From: Chloromonas sp. AAM2
Lineage: Eukaryota; Chlorophyta; Chlorophyceae; Chlamydomonadales; Chlamydomonadaceae
Reading direction: 5' to 3'
Assembly (NCBI GenBank): GCA_004335635.1
Contig: QAXH01004054.1
Span: 1 to 52,329 of the forward strand
DNA: 52,329 bases
Made by a program: the position numbers and the translations under genes. Position 1 is the first letter of the stretch; each line of letters begins with the position of its first letter. This document shows, in pieces, positions 31,391 to 45,200 of this stretch. The notes beneath the pieces were generated by a model that saw only the letters and a program-made list of their open reading frames with translations, was not told the origin of the DNA and did no database searches.

Positions 31391-34300
31391 ATGGACAGGT
31401 GCGCGCCGCCCTGTATTAGTTTTCTGCTGATCCAATTTACCACCCGTAGCAAAAGCAAAAGTGCTTCACCAGCGCATGAGGCAGCATTGGACAGCCAGGA
31501 TGCCTGGCAGCTCATGTTGGAGCGCTACTTGCAGCTGCGTAAGCTCTGGCATCAGTGTGGCGGTCGGGGACTGGTTACCCTATCTCAGAGACCTGTCAGT
31601 CGAAGTCTTTACAGCCGCAGTGGATGCAGATGCATCAAACGGAGGCTGCCCAACAGCAGAAAACAATAGCAGCTCGCAGCATGCACGATGGGATCCGCAG
31701 CAGATTAGCATCAGCTGAGTTGGCACTGCTGCGCCACCCTAAGTTGCAAAACGCTTGGTGCACTTTGCGCTCTGAGATGCTGGCGTTGTCTCGTCAGCCC
31801 TCCAGTGGTTTGCACGTTCTGTGCGCATTGGTTAGCAATGGAAAGCAAGGCCGAGCGAGGCATCCAGCCCAATGCACGTGAATGGTTGCCTTTGCCGCCT
31901 TCCCAATGCCTTCAGGCTCAAAGATCATGGCCACCATCGGCCCTTCAATTCATGACACCGACACTCTCTCCAGCATGCTGGAGGCGGGCATGGTAGCTGG
32001 CCGTGTGGACTTGACTTGGGGTGAGTGCTTGCATGATTCAAAACCCACTCAGTAACAGCTTCTGTCCTTCTTTCCATATCTCCTTGCACCGCCTCCTTCT
32101 CCACTCAGCACGGCCCTCCTCCACCTGTATAAACATACACCTGTGCCCAGCACACTGCATTGCTGCATGAAGCCTTTAGGTTGCATTCGGGATGCCCAAA
32201 TGACTGCGCTGTGCTGCCCCTCCTGCCTGACAGGTCCCCTGGACTTCCATCGCAACAGTCTGCTCAACCTAGCAGAGGCCATGAGGCGCACTCGCCGCTT
32301 GTGTGCCACTGTCATTGACACGATGGGCAGGGAGCTCATGATCAGGGGCCAGTGGCAGGTCAACGACCAGGTGCGATGTCTGGGGAGCCAGGCAGTCAAG
32401 CAAAATCAGATGGTAGCAAAAAATAAACAAAATTAAAAAACAATATCTCATGATCTGCAGGGGCCAGGTGTCTAGGGCAATAATCGATCATACAAGTGTG
32501 CAAGTGATCACTCATCAGTGGGCGATGACAGCACTTGCCAAACTAGACAGGGTTCATACCAACCAATACTGTATATTGGCAGAGGCAAAGGCCTTGTCAT
32601 GTGGCCTTTCAATTCCAGAGCCGGAAAGTGATGCAACGATGCAATGATGTAGCTGAACACAGGGTACTTGTTTATCGTCTTTTGGCTTCATGCGTTGGGT
32701 GGTCACAGCTGGCTCACATTCGTTGTGCTAAACTAACGCTTGCCTGCACACGCGTGTTTGCCTTCAGGGCTACCCTTGGGTCCTGGGCCGCAACGAGGTG
32801 CAGGCGGGGCAGAAGCTCATGATCACCACGCGGGCGGACGTGACAGCAACGGAGTCCGTGCTGCCGATCATGTGAGCGGATGATTGATGCTTGCTGACGA
32901 CACGGTAGAACGTTTGTGGGCGTGGGTTCGGGTCAGTCTGAACAGTAGAAGATCGATGCGTTTTATAGCACTGAAAACACCACGGTCTTATCTTGCATGT
33001 CGAGCATAAGCCTGGTCGTACAATAGAAGGTGGTTGGAGTCGCTATGCCCAGCTGAACTTTGCTGGTAGGCCATTGCAGTGCCTATGCCTGAATGATGAC
33101 CGCATGTCCATGTCCCAGGTACCCCAAGTTCGCCACCATGGCCCAGCGAGGTGACACCATCCACATCGCCCGCTACCTGGTGTCGGGAGCTGAGTCATCA
33201 TCACTCTATCTGGAGGTGCGTGATGGCAGATATCGACTAACAGATGATGCTGATGATACTGCCAAGTGATGGTAATTCTTATGTCAGCCGACAGGGAGCT
33301 GAACAGTGCACAGCACTGGTGATGAGAACCCAATGTGCGGGTAATTGATACAGAGCCGGGTGGTGGTGACAGACAGGGAGCGAATTAGTGTACAGCAGGT
33401 GCTACCCTGACAAGCGAGTGGGTGGTCTGTCACCACATGCTCAGCTGCCATCCTGCTAGGCTGCTAAGAGGCACATCTGGGGGGAGCATCGGCGCAGGTG
33501 TAGGGCGATTGGCCGGTGGATGCACTCACCAGGCCGTGTCTGTTGCTCAGCACCTCTACCTCTGCCAAAGCACACATGACACCATGCTGCGGCCATGGCC
33601 AGCATGCCAATGCTGAATCGCAATTGCATGACAGCTTCAACACATTGCCTTTCATACTGGAGCATTTATACCACGCCGTTATCGGCTTGTAAGACCGCTG
33701 ACCAGCGTGACCAATGATCATGTCCTTGTGTTGTTAGCACTGCCTCCCCTCATGGCATATTTGGCTGCAACATCTTGGTGTGTGCAGCCGTGCTGCCTTT
33801 TCGCTTTTGGCATCACAGCATGATCCTGCCTCCTGCCCATTGGCCATTCTCAGGTGACAGACGTGGTGAATGGCGAGGATGTTTACTGTGTGGCCAAGAA
33901 CAGCGCAACCTTGGAGGGTCTGCTGTGCGTGTTTCACGCCGAGAGGTCCACTGGCAACGGCCTCAGCAACACGCAGAACGAGCTGCCACTGCTGAGCGAG
34001 TGGGACAGGCAGTGCATTGCGGTGCGTGGGCTGAGCTTGTGCCATACGCTATACACGGCGATACCAGACCTTAGGCACTAGAGCAAAGGTGACGGTTAGG
34101 CATGCCAATATTTGAGGCCTGTTCTTCAATAGGAGACCTCAAACTTAGCGTTGTTGCTATACACTTGCAACGCAGTAGGCATTAGAAGTAAGGTTGTAAC
34201 ATACCCTGATACATCCTGCGAAAGGCCATGCAATGATGCCCTTTATCACATCTTGTGACTGCTGGTGGTTGGTTGCTGAGGCTAGCGCTTGCATGCAGGA

Positions 34301-37300
34301 CAGCTGCGAGAATTGGGTGTAATGATGTGCTCTGGTTTTCCACCGGCTAACTTCGTAGCTGTGTCATGGAGTGCTAGTTTGGTTACACGCTGGTGTGAAT
34401 TGTACGTTGGGTTTTGCAGGCGCTGGGTGCTGAGTTTGAGATCGACTACCTCAACCTGAGCTACTGCCGCAAGGCTGATGATGTCCGCGAGGCACGCAGG
34501 TGAGAAGCACTAATCCTTCATGTGTTTGTGGGTGCGTGCGTGTGTGTGTTGCGCCCCACAAGTTGAACACAAGATGGCGTACAAGTCAACCACGCATTCC
34601 AGCAATGCGACACGTGCGGGTATGGGTGTGGTGCAGGTGTGGTTGGTTGGTTGGTTGGTTGGTTGGTTACTTGGTTGGTAGGCACACCGTGGATGGCTGG
34701 TCATTCACGCTACGCACATTGTTGCACAGGCATTGTGATACACAGTATAACACGAACACCAGGCCAATACTAAGGCAAACAAAGGTCAAAATCAGCGTGT
34801 GTTGTAAGCACATTGCATCTCATGTGTTGCGCTTGCTTTGCCGCCTTACCTTCAGGTTCCTCCAATCCATCGGCATGAACAACACCAAGCTGCTGGCCAA
34901 GGTGGAGACCAGGCAGGCGCTGCTCAACTTTCAGGGCATCCTCAGCGAGGCAGACGGGATCATCATTTCAAGAGGTACGTGCACGTGTGTGTGTTGCGTT
35001 ACATGCGGGCGCTTTCCCACGCTTTGAATGGAACAAACAGATATATACACATGCCAGAAGGTGTGTGTGTGTGTGTACACTGGAAGCACTTTTCACGCCA
35101 GCACGTGGGTGCTTCAAGCATCTAGACAGCTGATGCTGGTGCGTTTCAGCCACAATATGATAAGGGGGAAGCTTGTTAGTGCAAAGAGCTTGTTTTGCTC
35201 GATCCTGCGGCACAGACAGACACACATGCCCTGCTTCTGTTCCGCCGAAACCAGGATCCTGGTGTGTTGTTGCTTGCACATGCAACCTCTTACACGTCTT
35301 ACCATCTTCCTGCACACAGGTAACTTGGGCCTGGACTGCGAGCCTGAGAAGATGGCTCTGGTGCAGAAGACACTCATCCAGGTAGGCAACCATGATTCCT
35401 CCTCCATGGGGATCGGCAATGCTAGCTTGGGTAGGTCAGGCATGGACTCGTATGGCGATGTTTTATAACCGTCTTCCCTTGAGTTTGGGCGTCCGGCATG
35501 CTCCCTCGTCTTCCTACGTCCCAGCATAGGGAACGGACTGATGTTGGAGTCAGGATGGCAGGCAGCTGAACATGTGCATGCTAAATACCAACGCAGTGAT
35601 TTGCTAGGGTGTGCTTTCTGATGTCTTAGGTTGAAATTGATCCAAGATGTGAGTGATTGCTCGATGTGATTGTTGCCTGGCAGACAGTTGCAAGTGCTGA
35701 CTGAACACAGTACAATGATTCCTCTTGCAGACTGCCTTGTCCTGCACTATGCTGCAATACAACAGTCCTCTCTGTGCCTGCAGGCGTGCAACCTTGTTGG
35801 CAAGCCCGTGTTGATCACGCGTGTGGTCGACACCATGGTCAACACGCCCCGGCCCACGCGCGCGGAAGCGACGGACGTGGCCAACGCTGTGCTGGATGGG
35901 GTGGATGGGATCCTGCTGGGTGCTGAGACACTGAGAGGTGGGCAGCATAGGGGTGGATGGGATCCTGCTGGGTGCTGAGACACTGAGAGGTGGGCAGAGG
36001 GGTTGGATGCTGAGAGGTAACCAACAAGACTTTTCTAGTCGTGTTGTTGTTGTTTTGTGCTTGTTGTTGCTGTCTTCTCACATGAGTGTTTCAGAAGACG
36101 TGTTCCGCAACAAGTCAAGTACGGGGCAGAATATTCCATGTACCTCGCTGACACACTTCAACTGCGCTGGACCGGGCAGCAAATCGGTTGGCAACGAGTC
36201 GGCTGGTTATGCTTTTGAGGCAATGCAGTTGGTGTGATTGGTGGTCGTGTTGCTTCATCACGCAATGTCTCACACGTTGTGCCCTGTGCCCGCAGGCAAG
36301 TACCCGCTGGAATCGGTGCGCACGGTGGCCTCCATCTGCCGCGCTGCAGAGGCCGTGTTCGACCACTCATCACACTACGAGGTGCGGTGTGAAGCCTTCC
36401 AGCACTTTGAACTGCATTGTTGTCCTTGGATGTTATGTGTGGTGCCTGTCCTGCCTTGTGGGCCACGGTTGTTGACGCGGTATACTCGCTATCAGATCCT
36501 CATCTGGCTGCACTGCCCTCAGTTAGCCACAGCTCACGTTCACCGCTGCACTCTTGAACACCACTGTAACATGATCGACATGATGTCATGATTACAGGAT
36601 ATTTGTAAGTTTGCCGATAGCCTCGTTTAGCTTCATCTTGCAGCCGAGCTTCATGGCCTTTTCTGGGTTGTTTTCTCCTGCCTGCAGTACTTGATGGACG
36701 CTGCGTTTGAGGCCATGTCGCTGCACAACACACGGGGCATGAACGGGGGGCCCGCCACAGCGGCGGATGCGGAGGAGGCGGACCTGGCAGCGCAAATGGT
36801 GCGCTGACCACATAGGCATAGGGTCTGTGCTATGTTATGCCACAAAATTCAGACCGGACACGACTCTCCCTGCCTGCCAATTGCACAACTGTGGCACTTG
36901 CACTGCGATTCCAGCCACTGATTAGGCGAGACCAAGCAGCGACCGAGCTCAGGCAGCTTGCAATATGCACCAGGCGTGGCAGGTTGGTGCGTCATTGTGT
37001 TGATGGTTTCATTACTGTCAGCAGCACTTTATATGTCTACACGACATAGCAGGCAATGGCCCGCTACTGTCAGCAGCACTTGATATGTCTGCACGACATG
37101 GCAGGCAATGGCTCGCTACTGTCAGCAGCACTTGATATGTCTGCACGGCCTTGCACAATCATTAGCATATCATCATTACTTGCTTTTGCCGGGAGATAGT
37201 CTGTTCAGCCGGTCTACCGAATTCTGGATCAGAAGCTGGTCAGCAGCACACAGGGATTGTTACACAGTGCCCCCATATCGTGTGCAGGTTGCGAATGGCG

Positions 37301-39387
37301 CCATACGTGATGGCGGCGCCGGGTCCATTGTCCCCCAACGCGGCACCCTGGCAGCTAACATCTCAACCATGGCCAACTACTCCATGGTGGGCAAAGACGG
37401 ATCACAGGTTTCAGGCACAACCTGATCTGTTGAGTCACGGACTCACAGAGTACTTGCAGGCTACACAATGGGTTGTTGACAAACTCAGGTGTCCTTCAGT
37501 GTGCAGGGACCCACCGCGAGCTCAGATTGTCTTCTGCTGCTATTCATCTTGTAATGCCATTCTATATTGTGATGCGAGTTTGGCTTATCGTGTTGCGCAC
37601 AGGTGTCGTCGAACGCTAACCTGGCCAGTCTGCAGGACAAGGCCACCAGCAAGCTGCCCACCAGCGGCAGCGCCAACTCCCTGGGCATGCACGTGTACGG
37701 GGGAGTCAGGGGCACGCCGTACCTCAGCAAGCTGGAATCCATCGCGTCAAGCGCCGTCAGGGCAGCAGATAAGGTGGGCGGAGTGATTATTTTCTGTAAG
37801 CAGGCAGGAGGTATGTGTGCGAGGGCTAGGTGTGTGTGACCAGAGATAGCAAAATGAAGCAGAGGGAAGCGGAGTGCAATGCAGCAGAGAGAGGGGAAAG
37901 AGGCTCAGCACTCCCGCATCCATCTCGTCGTTTTTTCAACTTGAACTGCTGTCCATGGATCGCTTCTGATAGCGTTGTCACGCCCATAACGCTGTGATTG
38001 GTCTGTGCAGCTTCCGCAACTGAAGTATGGACCATTCCAAGCCCTGCATTCTTTCTCTGTGCAGGTTCAAGCCAGCCACGTAACACGTCCCATAGATCTG
38101 AGGATTGCAACTGGTCTGTGCAGGTTTACCAGTCAACATATTCAGCTCAGATGCATTCCACACCTAGTTGCAAACACATGCTTGCCCTTCATCCGTGCTC
38201 CTTCTTCTTGCAGGTTCAAGCCAGTCTCATTGTTGTGTACACACATACGGGCCAGACGGCGGAGCTGGTCGCCAAGTACCGGCCGCCCATGCCCATCCTC
38301 ACACTGGTGGTGCCCAACCTGGTGTCAGACTCGCTCAAGTGGAAGCTGGAGGGAAGGTGAGAGGCACGTGCACTCGCCTCGTGCTGAACAGCACTTCAAC
38401 GCTGGTTCTCCTGGACTGCTTGCCTTGCGTTGAGGTGTGGTTGGCATGGGGCGTTCTTAGAATAGTGTTGTTTCTTTTAGTGTGACTGAGCACATGTGGA
38501 CCTTGATGGGCTTGCCCTGCCGACATTTTCATGACATTTGTCAGCTTCAGATTATACCAGTGTGGCTTGCCATTGGCTTCCAGTCTGGTAAGTTGGCTGA
38601 CCGGGCAAGTGTGTTTGCAGGCCAAACAGATAATAAGTGTCTTTTGTCCCTGGCTTGTGAGGCATTGCGCGCATCGGCAAAGGTGTCATGGCAAAAAACA
38701 AGCACAGATATCTTATGTATTGGCAACGACAAGCACAGACGCAACTGCAATAACACACACGCGTGGCTTGCCGTTGCTTGCAGGAGCTTCGCCCGTCAAT
38801 GCCTGATGGCGCGCGGCCTGCTGCCCTTCCTCGCCACCCCCAACACCGGCGAGGGGCTGCTCGAGGACGCCGTCAAGCACGCCTCGCGCCTGGGCCTGGT
38901 CAAGCCAATGGACCACGTGGTCGTGGTGCAGAGAGTGCATGAAGATTTTTGCGTGAAGGTGGGTGTGGTCTGTGATTAGCGCTGAATCAAGGGCAGCAAG
39001 GCAGCGTATTGTTGCTACTCTGCGTCGGTGAGATGCCGCCAAATAGTAATGCTGGTCTCCTTGGTTGTGGTTGTGTGTGTGCATTAACACAACGCTGCAT
39101 CATCACTGGAACTCAATACGCTTCACAACCGGTACGAAAAATGCTGTGTCTTGGCTCTTGGTCTGAGCATGGGATTGCGGAAGCGCACTCGAGTAACCGA
39201 CAGTCGTTGTACCCCTACTACTCGTGTTTCAGATTGTGTTTCACATTCTGTTGTGTTTCAGATTGTGAGCGTGGCACATGGTGGCCGCGGTATCCTCAAG
39301 GATGACATTGATGAGCCTGCAACCCTCAGCAAGAGCTCATCGCTCAAGAACATCGTCAACAACATGATTGGTGGAGCGGAGGACTAA
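31391..39387 (+). CDS. PYK: pyruvate kinase, plant cytosolic type, with long insertion
   Basis: Exons: 31391-31538, 31916-32020, 32234-32370, 32768-32871, 33119-33215, 33854-34021, 34420-34499, 34856-34974, 35320-35381, 35784-35937, 36296-36381, 36688-36798, 37288-37407, 37603-37773, 38214-38356, 38784-38958 and 39262-39387; about 701 residues. It converts phosphoenolpyruvate and ADP to pyruvate and ATP. Family blocks: [85 protein letters not shown] and [18 protein letters not shown] instead of GDLG, and TLRG, are typical of one plant subfamily. About 100 extra residues (roughly 421-540) lie between HSSHYE and [12 protein letters not shown]. The start at 31391 could also be spliced (51 nt, 31399-31449, in frame), giving MDSKSKS and 684 residues. 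Lacks an obvious plastid transit peptide. Confidence 0.94.
34641..34680. repeat. TTGG microsatellite
   Basis: Tandem ggtt units in a pyruvate kinase intron (34500-34855), with one interruption. Confidence 0.9.
35901..35997 (+). repeat. 52-bp duplication of a pyruvate kinase exon end and its donor
   Basis: The last 37 bases of exon 35784-35937 plus the start of its intron (gagaggtgggcag) are repeated 52 bp downstream. This creates a second identical donor at 35990. Use of it would add 52 nt and shift the frame. Confidence 0.9.
37014..37150. repeat. 52-bp minisatellite, about 2.6 units
   Basis: Unit starts actgtcagcagcactt and contains atatgtct and ggcaatggc. It lies in the pyruvate kinase intron 36799-37287. 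Confidence 0.9.
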
Positions 39388-42221
39388 ACACCTGATTCGA
39401 GCTGTGAGGATTAAGCCACGGCTGGTGTGAACTTCATGCGCAAACAGCTGCTTCAAGCTATGAGGAACGACCAGCTGCTTTAGTTCCGGAGCAGCAAGCT
39501 GCTGGATTTAGATTTGGGGACTGACACCCCAGGCGGCTGTTCTGGCGTGAGTTGCCGAGGGTTAGGCTGACGTTACCACATCCAGTTTGAGGGTAGACGT
39601 GTGACACTGGCGTACAGGGCTGCAGTATACTCTGCACCAATGCACTGAGGCTGCTGCGAGGAATGCACGAATTTGTGCCATTGGCGCAAACTTTGGGATG
39701 CGGTAAACCTGGGGTGTTATGCTGGTGTTGATGTTCTCCAGGAATGTTACTGGGCAGATGCCAGGCACCATGGGGTGCTGATTCTTCTCTTGTGTTGGTG
39801 TCGCCGAAGGGTGTCGCGAAAACAGGGCCTGACGGGAGCGAGTGAGGCAAGGCAGACAATGCCCTGTTGTTCATGCTGCTGCTGCTGCATGCAATGGGCG
39901 AGGAAGTGCACGAGTAGCAGTTTGGCTGGGGCCGGCTGAATAGGTCATGACTCACGGACAGGCTTGAGAGACAATTTTGCATACAATCTAGCTGACGAAT
40001 GCAACATCATGTTCAAGGCCGGGCTTGGCACGGACGTCTTGCATGCCTGGAGACGTGGGCCAGCTCTGGCTGCTCGGCTCCACTACTGACTTTTGACCTC
40101 ACTGGGCATGCTATTGTCTGGTGCTGTCTGGCTGCTGATACTGTGAAGCGAGAGCTTACTGCAACGCAGACAGGGGGTCTATTATTGGACTGTTAGCTGA
40201 TCTTGGATACACTAGATTTTGAATGGAATTATCAGTGGTCTTGGGAACCTGGAGGGCAAGTGACAGCGTCAAAACATAAAAAGAAGAGTGTGCCATACTG
40301 ACCGGTGTGTGGTCACATGACAATGAAATGGTTGTGAGCATGGTCAGATGTGGCTGTGAGCATGACAGGCTACCTCCCCAAGGAGGCGGGTGGCCATACT
40401 GACCGATGCCAAGGCTAGGCTACAACATGTGATGATGATTTGGAAGGTCTTGCTAATGACGCGTGGACTCCACAATGTTGAGAGTATGAAGCATTTAGCC
40501 ATCTGTCAACCTCTCCACCGTGTTGAGTATTGAAGGCCACTACATCTACAGCAGCCTGTTGTAATACCTGACCTTGCGGATGTTCTTGCTAGCTTTCAAG
40601 GATAGGGCACATCAACAGGGTCTGTTTTATGTGCGTCCAAGCTATTTTGGTGTTGCTTGCCAGAATGCGTCGGCAGGCCAGGAGGATGTGAGAACCAGGT
40701 GTCAGAACTAGTCTTGTTCAGCGCACCAACTTAGCTCGCCTACTACAGGGCAAGGCCAATCTTTCAGACGCAAGAAAAGGACCGAAACTTGGCCCAGCCG
40801 AAAACTTGAAATGTCAAATGGCCAGGTGGTGCATTGAAAGCCACAAGTGACATGAACGTGTGGATAGACTCTCATAGCTTTGTCAGCAGCTGGCAAGAAA
40901 CCAGTCAGCTGTTCTGTCAGCAACTTCTGAAGCGGCCTTGATCAGTATTCACAGCTCAATGTTGGCAGCAGAACAGCACGGGGCAGTCAAGGTTATACCT
41001 GCGGCGCTAGTGCTGCCCATCCAGCCAACCAAATTGTCCGTCAAAACCAATCTCATTGGCAAGCACCTCGCTCCTGCCTTGCGCAGATCCAGGCAACATA
41101 CAACACTGAAGCAAAGATAGTGCACATTGACTGTCTGTTTGAGCCGGTGCTTCAGTGCACCTCGTGTGCACGCAAGTCCAAATGTCAACGCAACAAATGC
41201 CTTCCACTGCCTGCCAAGAAAAGAGGACAAGCGGCCTGCACGCATGAATGCCTCCACTGCCATACAGCTGCAGTCCATAGCAGCCCAAGCAAAAACGATT
41301 AAATGCTGGCCCTTGCCTGGAGGATGATCAAATCAAGACATGATCGTGTATCGCACAGTTGCTCTGCACCGCAGGCCATGAAAACAGCAGACGATGAAGA
41401 AGACCAATATCTCACAGCCTCTCATCGCGTCCTTTCTCTTGCGTCTTCTCACCTCGCTCCCCCCTGAACCAGCCCCAAGGTCACCAACTGCCGACCCTGC
41501 CACATGGCAGGTACAGGGAAACGTCTGCCTCTTTGCTGTGCAGCAGCAACACATTGCCTTGACTTGGAAAGGCCCAAAACAAACAACGGGCCGGAGCACA
41601 GATCATTTCAAACATCATTTCAAAAATGTTAAGCAGTGTGGTTCCGGTCTTGTGTTAAGCAAGCATTGGGCCTAAGCCTGAAGGTGGAGATCCAGTTCTG
41701 ACGGGTACCAAGCCGACACGCGTTGCCTAGCATAGGCGGGCCCTGAAATGGTTACTTCTTTGTAACGCCCTGCAATGCCACCTGCTCAGCTACCATAAAA
41801 TGCCATAGTAAAACGGCATTTCATGCACATCTACCAAGCCTTGCGGCTCATAACGTATACACTTGATGGTGAGCCAGATACGGCCTCAACACAATTCTGA
41901 CGCAGCCATCCGAGTGTTATCTCTCAGACCAACTTGACACCGGGTGCTTCATGCACAATACCAGGGCGTCACCCTCCTCACATGCGCCATGCCATGTCAC
42001 TGCGGTCCGACCCTCGACTAACAATACGCGAGTTACCCGCTTTGTGCCGTCAGAAACTTGCCAAACGAGTGGCAGTGGGAGTTGCAGAGCAACCCAGTGT
42101 GTACAGTCTGGAGTTGCGAGCCAGTGCCCTATTGCGCACCCCAAGCAGGGCTCCTGTTGGCCTTCAAATGGCATCTGGAGCAGCGTAGAGGCAACCGTCT
42201 TAGCCCACCATCTTAACGCAC
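39388..42221. other. intergenic: no gene recognised
   Basis: About 2.8 kb between the ends of pyruvate kinase (plus) and the P450 (minus). Frames such as 39458-39982 (minus, 174 codons) lack signatures and show no splice-linked partner. It carries one copy of a 60-bp repeat (40311-40370). Confidence 0.5.
40311..40370 (+). repeat. 60-bp direct repeat, copy 1
   Basis: Starts ggtcacatgacaatgaaatg and differs at two bases from 44121-44180. Internally it contains two copies of tgtgagcat. Confidence 0.85.
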
Positions 42222-45200
42222 TCAGTCCACCAGCATTTCCATGCCCTTGTCAGGTCCGATGGGGATGACTGTTGAATGCCGCACTCCCTGGTTGGGCTTG
42301 GCTGCTGTGAACTTGAAGTTCTTCATGAGCAGGCCCAGCACCACCCTTGCCTCCAGCAGGGCCATCCACTGACCCAGGCAGTTCCGAGGACCCTGGGGTG
42401 CAAGCAAGCAAGAGAACAACTTGACTTGCATGTCTGGACAAGGGCATATCACAGGCCAGCTGGCACGTGGCAGCTGACCGTTATTTCATGTCACTGCCCT
42501 ACAGCACTGTACACATCAGCTGGCATAAGTAACGGTAGTGACTGCCCTTCCCACATGAGGTTCTCCCCACGAGCCAATTGCACAAATGTGACCAAACTGT
42601 GCAATCCATTCACCCGATTCCAAGGAGTCCTCCTGGGCTACACTGCACTTTTAAACCATTCTCTCGTTCAGGTCGCTGAGAGCAGTTTAGCCTGTCGCAA
42701 AAATCCCTGCTTGATCCGTCCACCAAGTTTTGAGGGCAGGCTTTTGACAAAGTGCAAGGTTTTGTGGGATTCAAACGGTTCCAAAATCAACACATTGGGC
42801 GCACGGTGACAAGCCTGGATTCACCGAAAATGGTGCTGGCATCGTGAAGCATGGTTTTAAAAATTGCACATGGCCACATGGCCACATCAAGTGATTGGCT
42901 CGTTGGGGGAACCATGGGTGCCCTGCATGATGTTAGAACAAGCACATGCCCCTTGCCATTGTCCCTGCACATGATGACAGGATACTCGCCTGGTCCCCTG
43001 CAGACCCCGGTTTTCCTCACCTGGATGAAGGGCACGAACATGAACAGACGCACTGCCTCGTCAAACTGGTCGTACTCCCCGCCAGGCAGGAAGCGCTCGG
43101 GCTTGTACACCTTGGGGTCCTTGTACATATTGTGCGTACCCTGTGGGGGCGTGCAGCAGTACGTTCTCACGGTCAACCTGTTGAACCGAACGAGTGGCTT
43201 ACAATTGTTGCCGTTCCAGCACAATGAGATTACTGCTGTGGGTTACAGGATTCAGTGAACATGACATGCTTTCTCTCTCCTCAAGTTGCAGGCAGTGTGA
43301 CAAAACGTGGAGATCATGTAGGCACGTGCGTGGTAGGGATCAGAAATCCCCGGCACAGATGTGCTTGCTAGGTTTGCTAGACATGCCCTGCATGTGTCGC
43401 TCTTGTCGCTTGCTTACAGAAAACCGGGATGGCAGTCGACAGGCCACTCACTTGTAGAATGCACGCCACCATCGTCCCTCCCGGCAGCTTGTGACCGCAC
43501 AGCTCATCGTCCGTTGCCAAGTGACGCGTGACAACAGGAACGACACTGTGACACAGGGGCAGAAAGACACGTGTCAGCCATGGGCACAGGCAGGGTCAGA
43601 CTAAGTTGGGGTAGCCATGAGCCATAAGCGCTACTGGCAACGAGATAGTGCAGTCAAGCGTTGTGGCAACTCGTTGCAGCTCTGCTGTAGGCAGAGACAG
43701 GCTACAGAGTTGCCATCCTCTGCCTTGTAAGTCATCGCTTGGCTGGGGTGGGTATGGCTCATGGCACGAGAGCACCGCTGACCACCAAACAGACAGATGA
43801 CCATCAGGCAAGAGCGAACGGACATAAGGAGGCACGCCCTGCCCCGTGCCCACCTGTACTTGCGCAGCGTTTCCTTGAGCACAGACAGCGTGTAGATCAT
43901 GCCATCCACTTCCCGGCGCGGCGGCACAACCCCTGGCGGGAGGTTGCCAAACACTCGCGCTGCCTCGTTGGCCACCTGTGTATGGGCAGCAGTGACTGTC
44001 AAGCAGGAGTGATGGCTGCATGAGCAGACATGCAGAGATGTCATGGGCTTAGGGGGCGGTCACACATGGCCAACTTGGATCAAAATTTGATCCCAATTAG
44101 GAAGCCCAACTCTGGATTGCGGTCACATGACAATGAAGTGGTTGTGAGCATGGTCAGATGTGGTTGTGAGCATGACAGGCCGAAATGGCTGGTCGGGTAG
44201 ACAAGTAAACATGCCATGAGCTTGAGGGTTGGGCATGCTACAAAGCCTTTTGATATCAAGTCACAGCTCACCATGGCGCACAGGGGTGTCATTGACCATG
44301 TATCATGATGCTTGCCCATGACACATGCATGATGCCTCTATGCTATGTTGTCATGGCATACATCACTATGCCCATGCTCTTTGGGTGCTTGCTTCATGAA
44401 CACCGTCAGCCATGCTGATGTGCTGCCATGATGAGCTACCCAATTGCCAGCGCATGCATCACCATGCTCTCTGCATGGCTTGTCAACTTCTGCTGCCAAC
44501 CTATTGCCACACCTGTTGCTGCATGTCTGGTGCCTGGCTGAGCTCGTACACACTCCATGTGAGCATGGCTGCGCTTGTCTCATGCCCTGCCAGGAGAAAC
44601 GTCTTGATCTCAAAGCACAGCTGCTGCTCTAAAGCCGAGTCCCACTCCGCCCCTGACTCCTGAATGGCGCTGAGCACTCGGTCGAGGATGTCGGTGCGAG
44701 GCCGAACGATGCCCTTCTGACGTGCCTGCCAGCGTTGCCTGCATACACAGCAAGAGCTAGTGACTGTCACCTGGCTAACCAAGTCTCAATGGACTACATT
44801 CACTTCGATTCGGTTGCAATGTAGTCACCTGGCTAGTCAAGCTTCAAAGCCCATGTGACCTGTGTCACAGTTCGGGTGTGGGTACAGTTTATCGCATGCA
44901 ACAGAAGCGAATCAGCAAAGGTGTGGGGGATTTCGCATGTTTGTGCCCTGTTCGAGGTATGGTTTGTGCATGCGCTCCAGTCCACTGATACGATGATCAA
45001 GGAGGGTTGGAATGACTGCAAAGGTGACCGTTCTCTAAAGATTAGAATGCACTTGCTGCCAACCATGACTTCTGCCGACTTGACTGTATGCCATGTGTGC
45101 TCGGCATGACGTCAGGCATGCCTCCTGACCTGAAGTAATTGATGAGGAAGTCATTGAGCTTGGCCATGCGAGTTCTGAACTGCCACCATGCTGGCAAGAT

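Noticed and set aside
39458..39982. 174-codon minus-strand ORF downstream of pyruvate kinase
   Set aside because: No signature, Ser/Pro/Cys-rich composition and no splice-consistent extension; probably chance.
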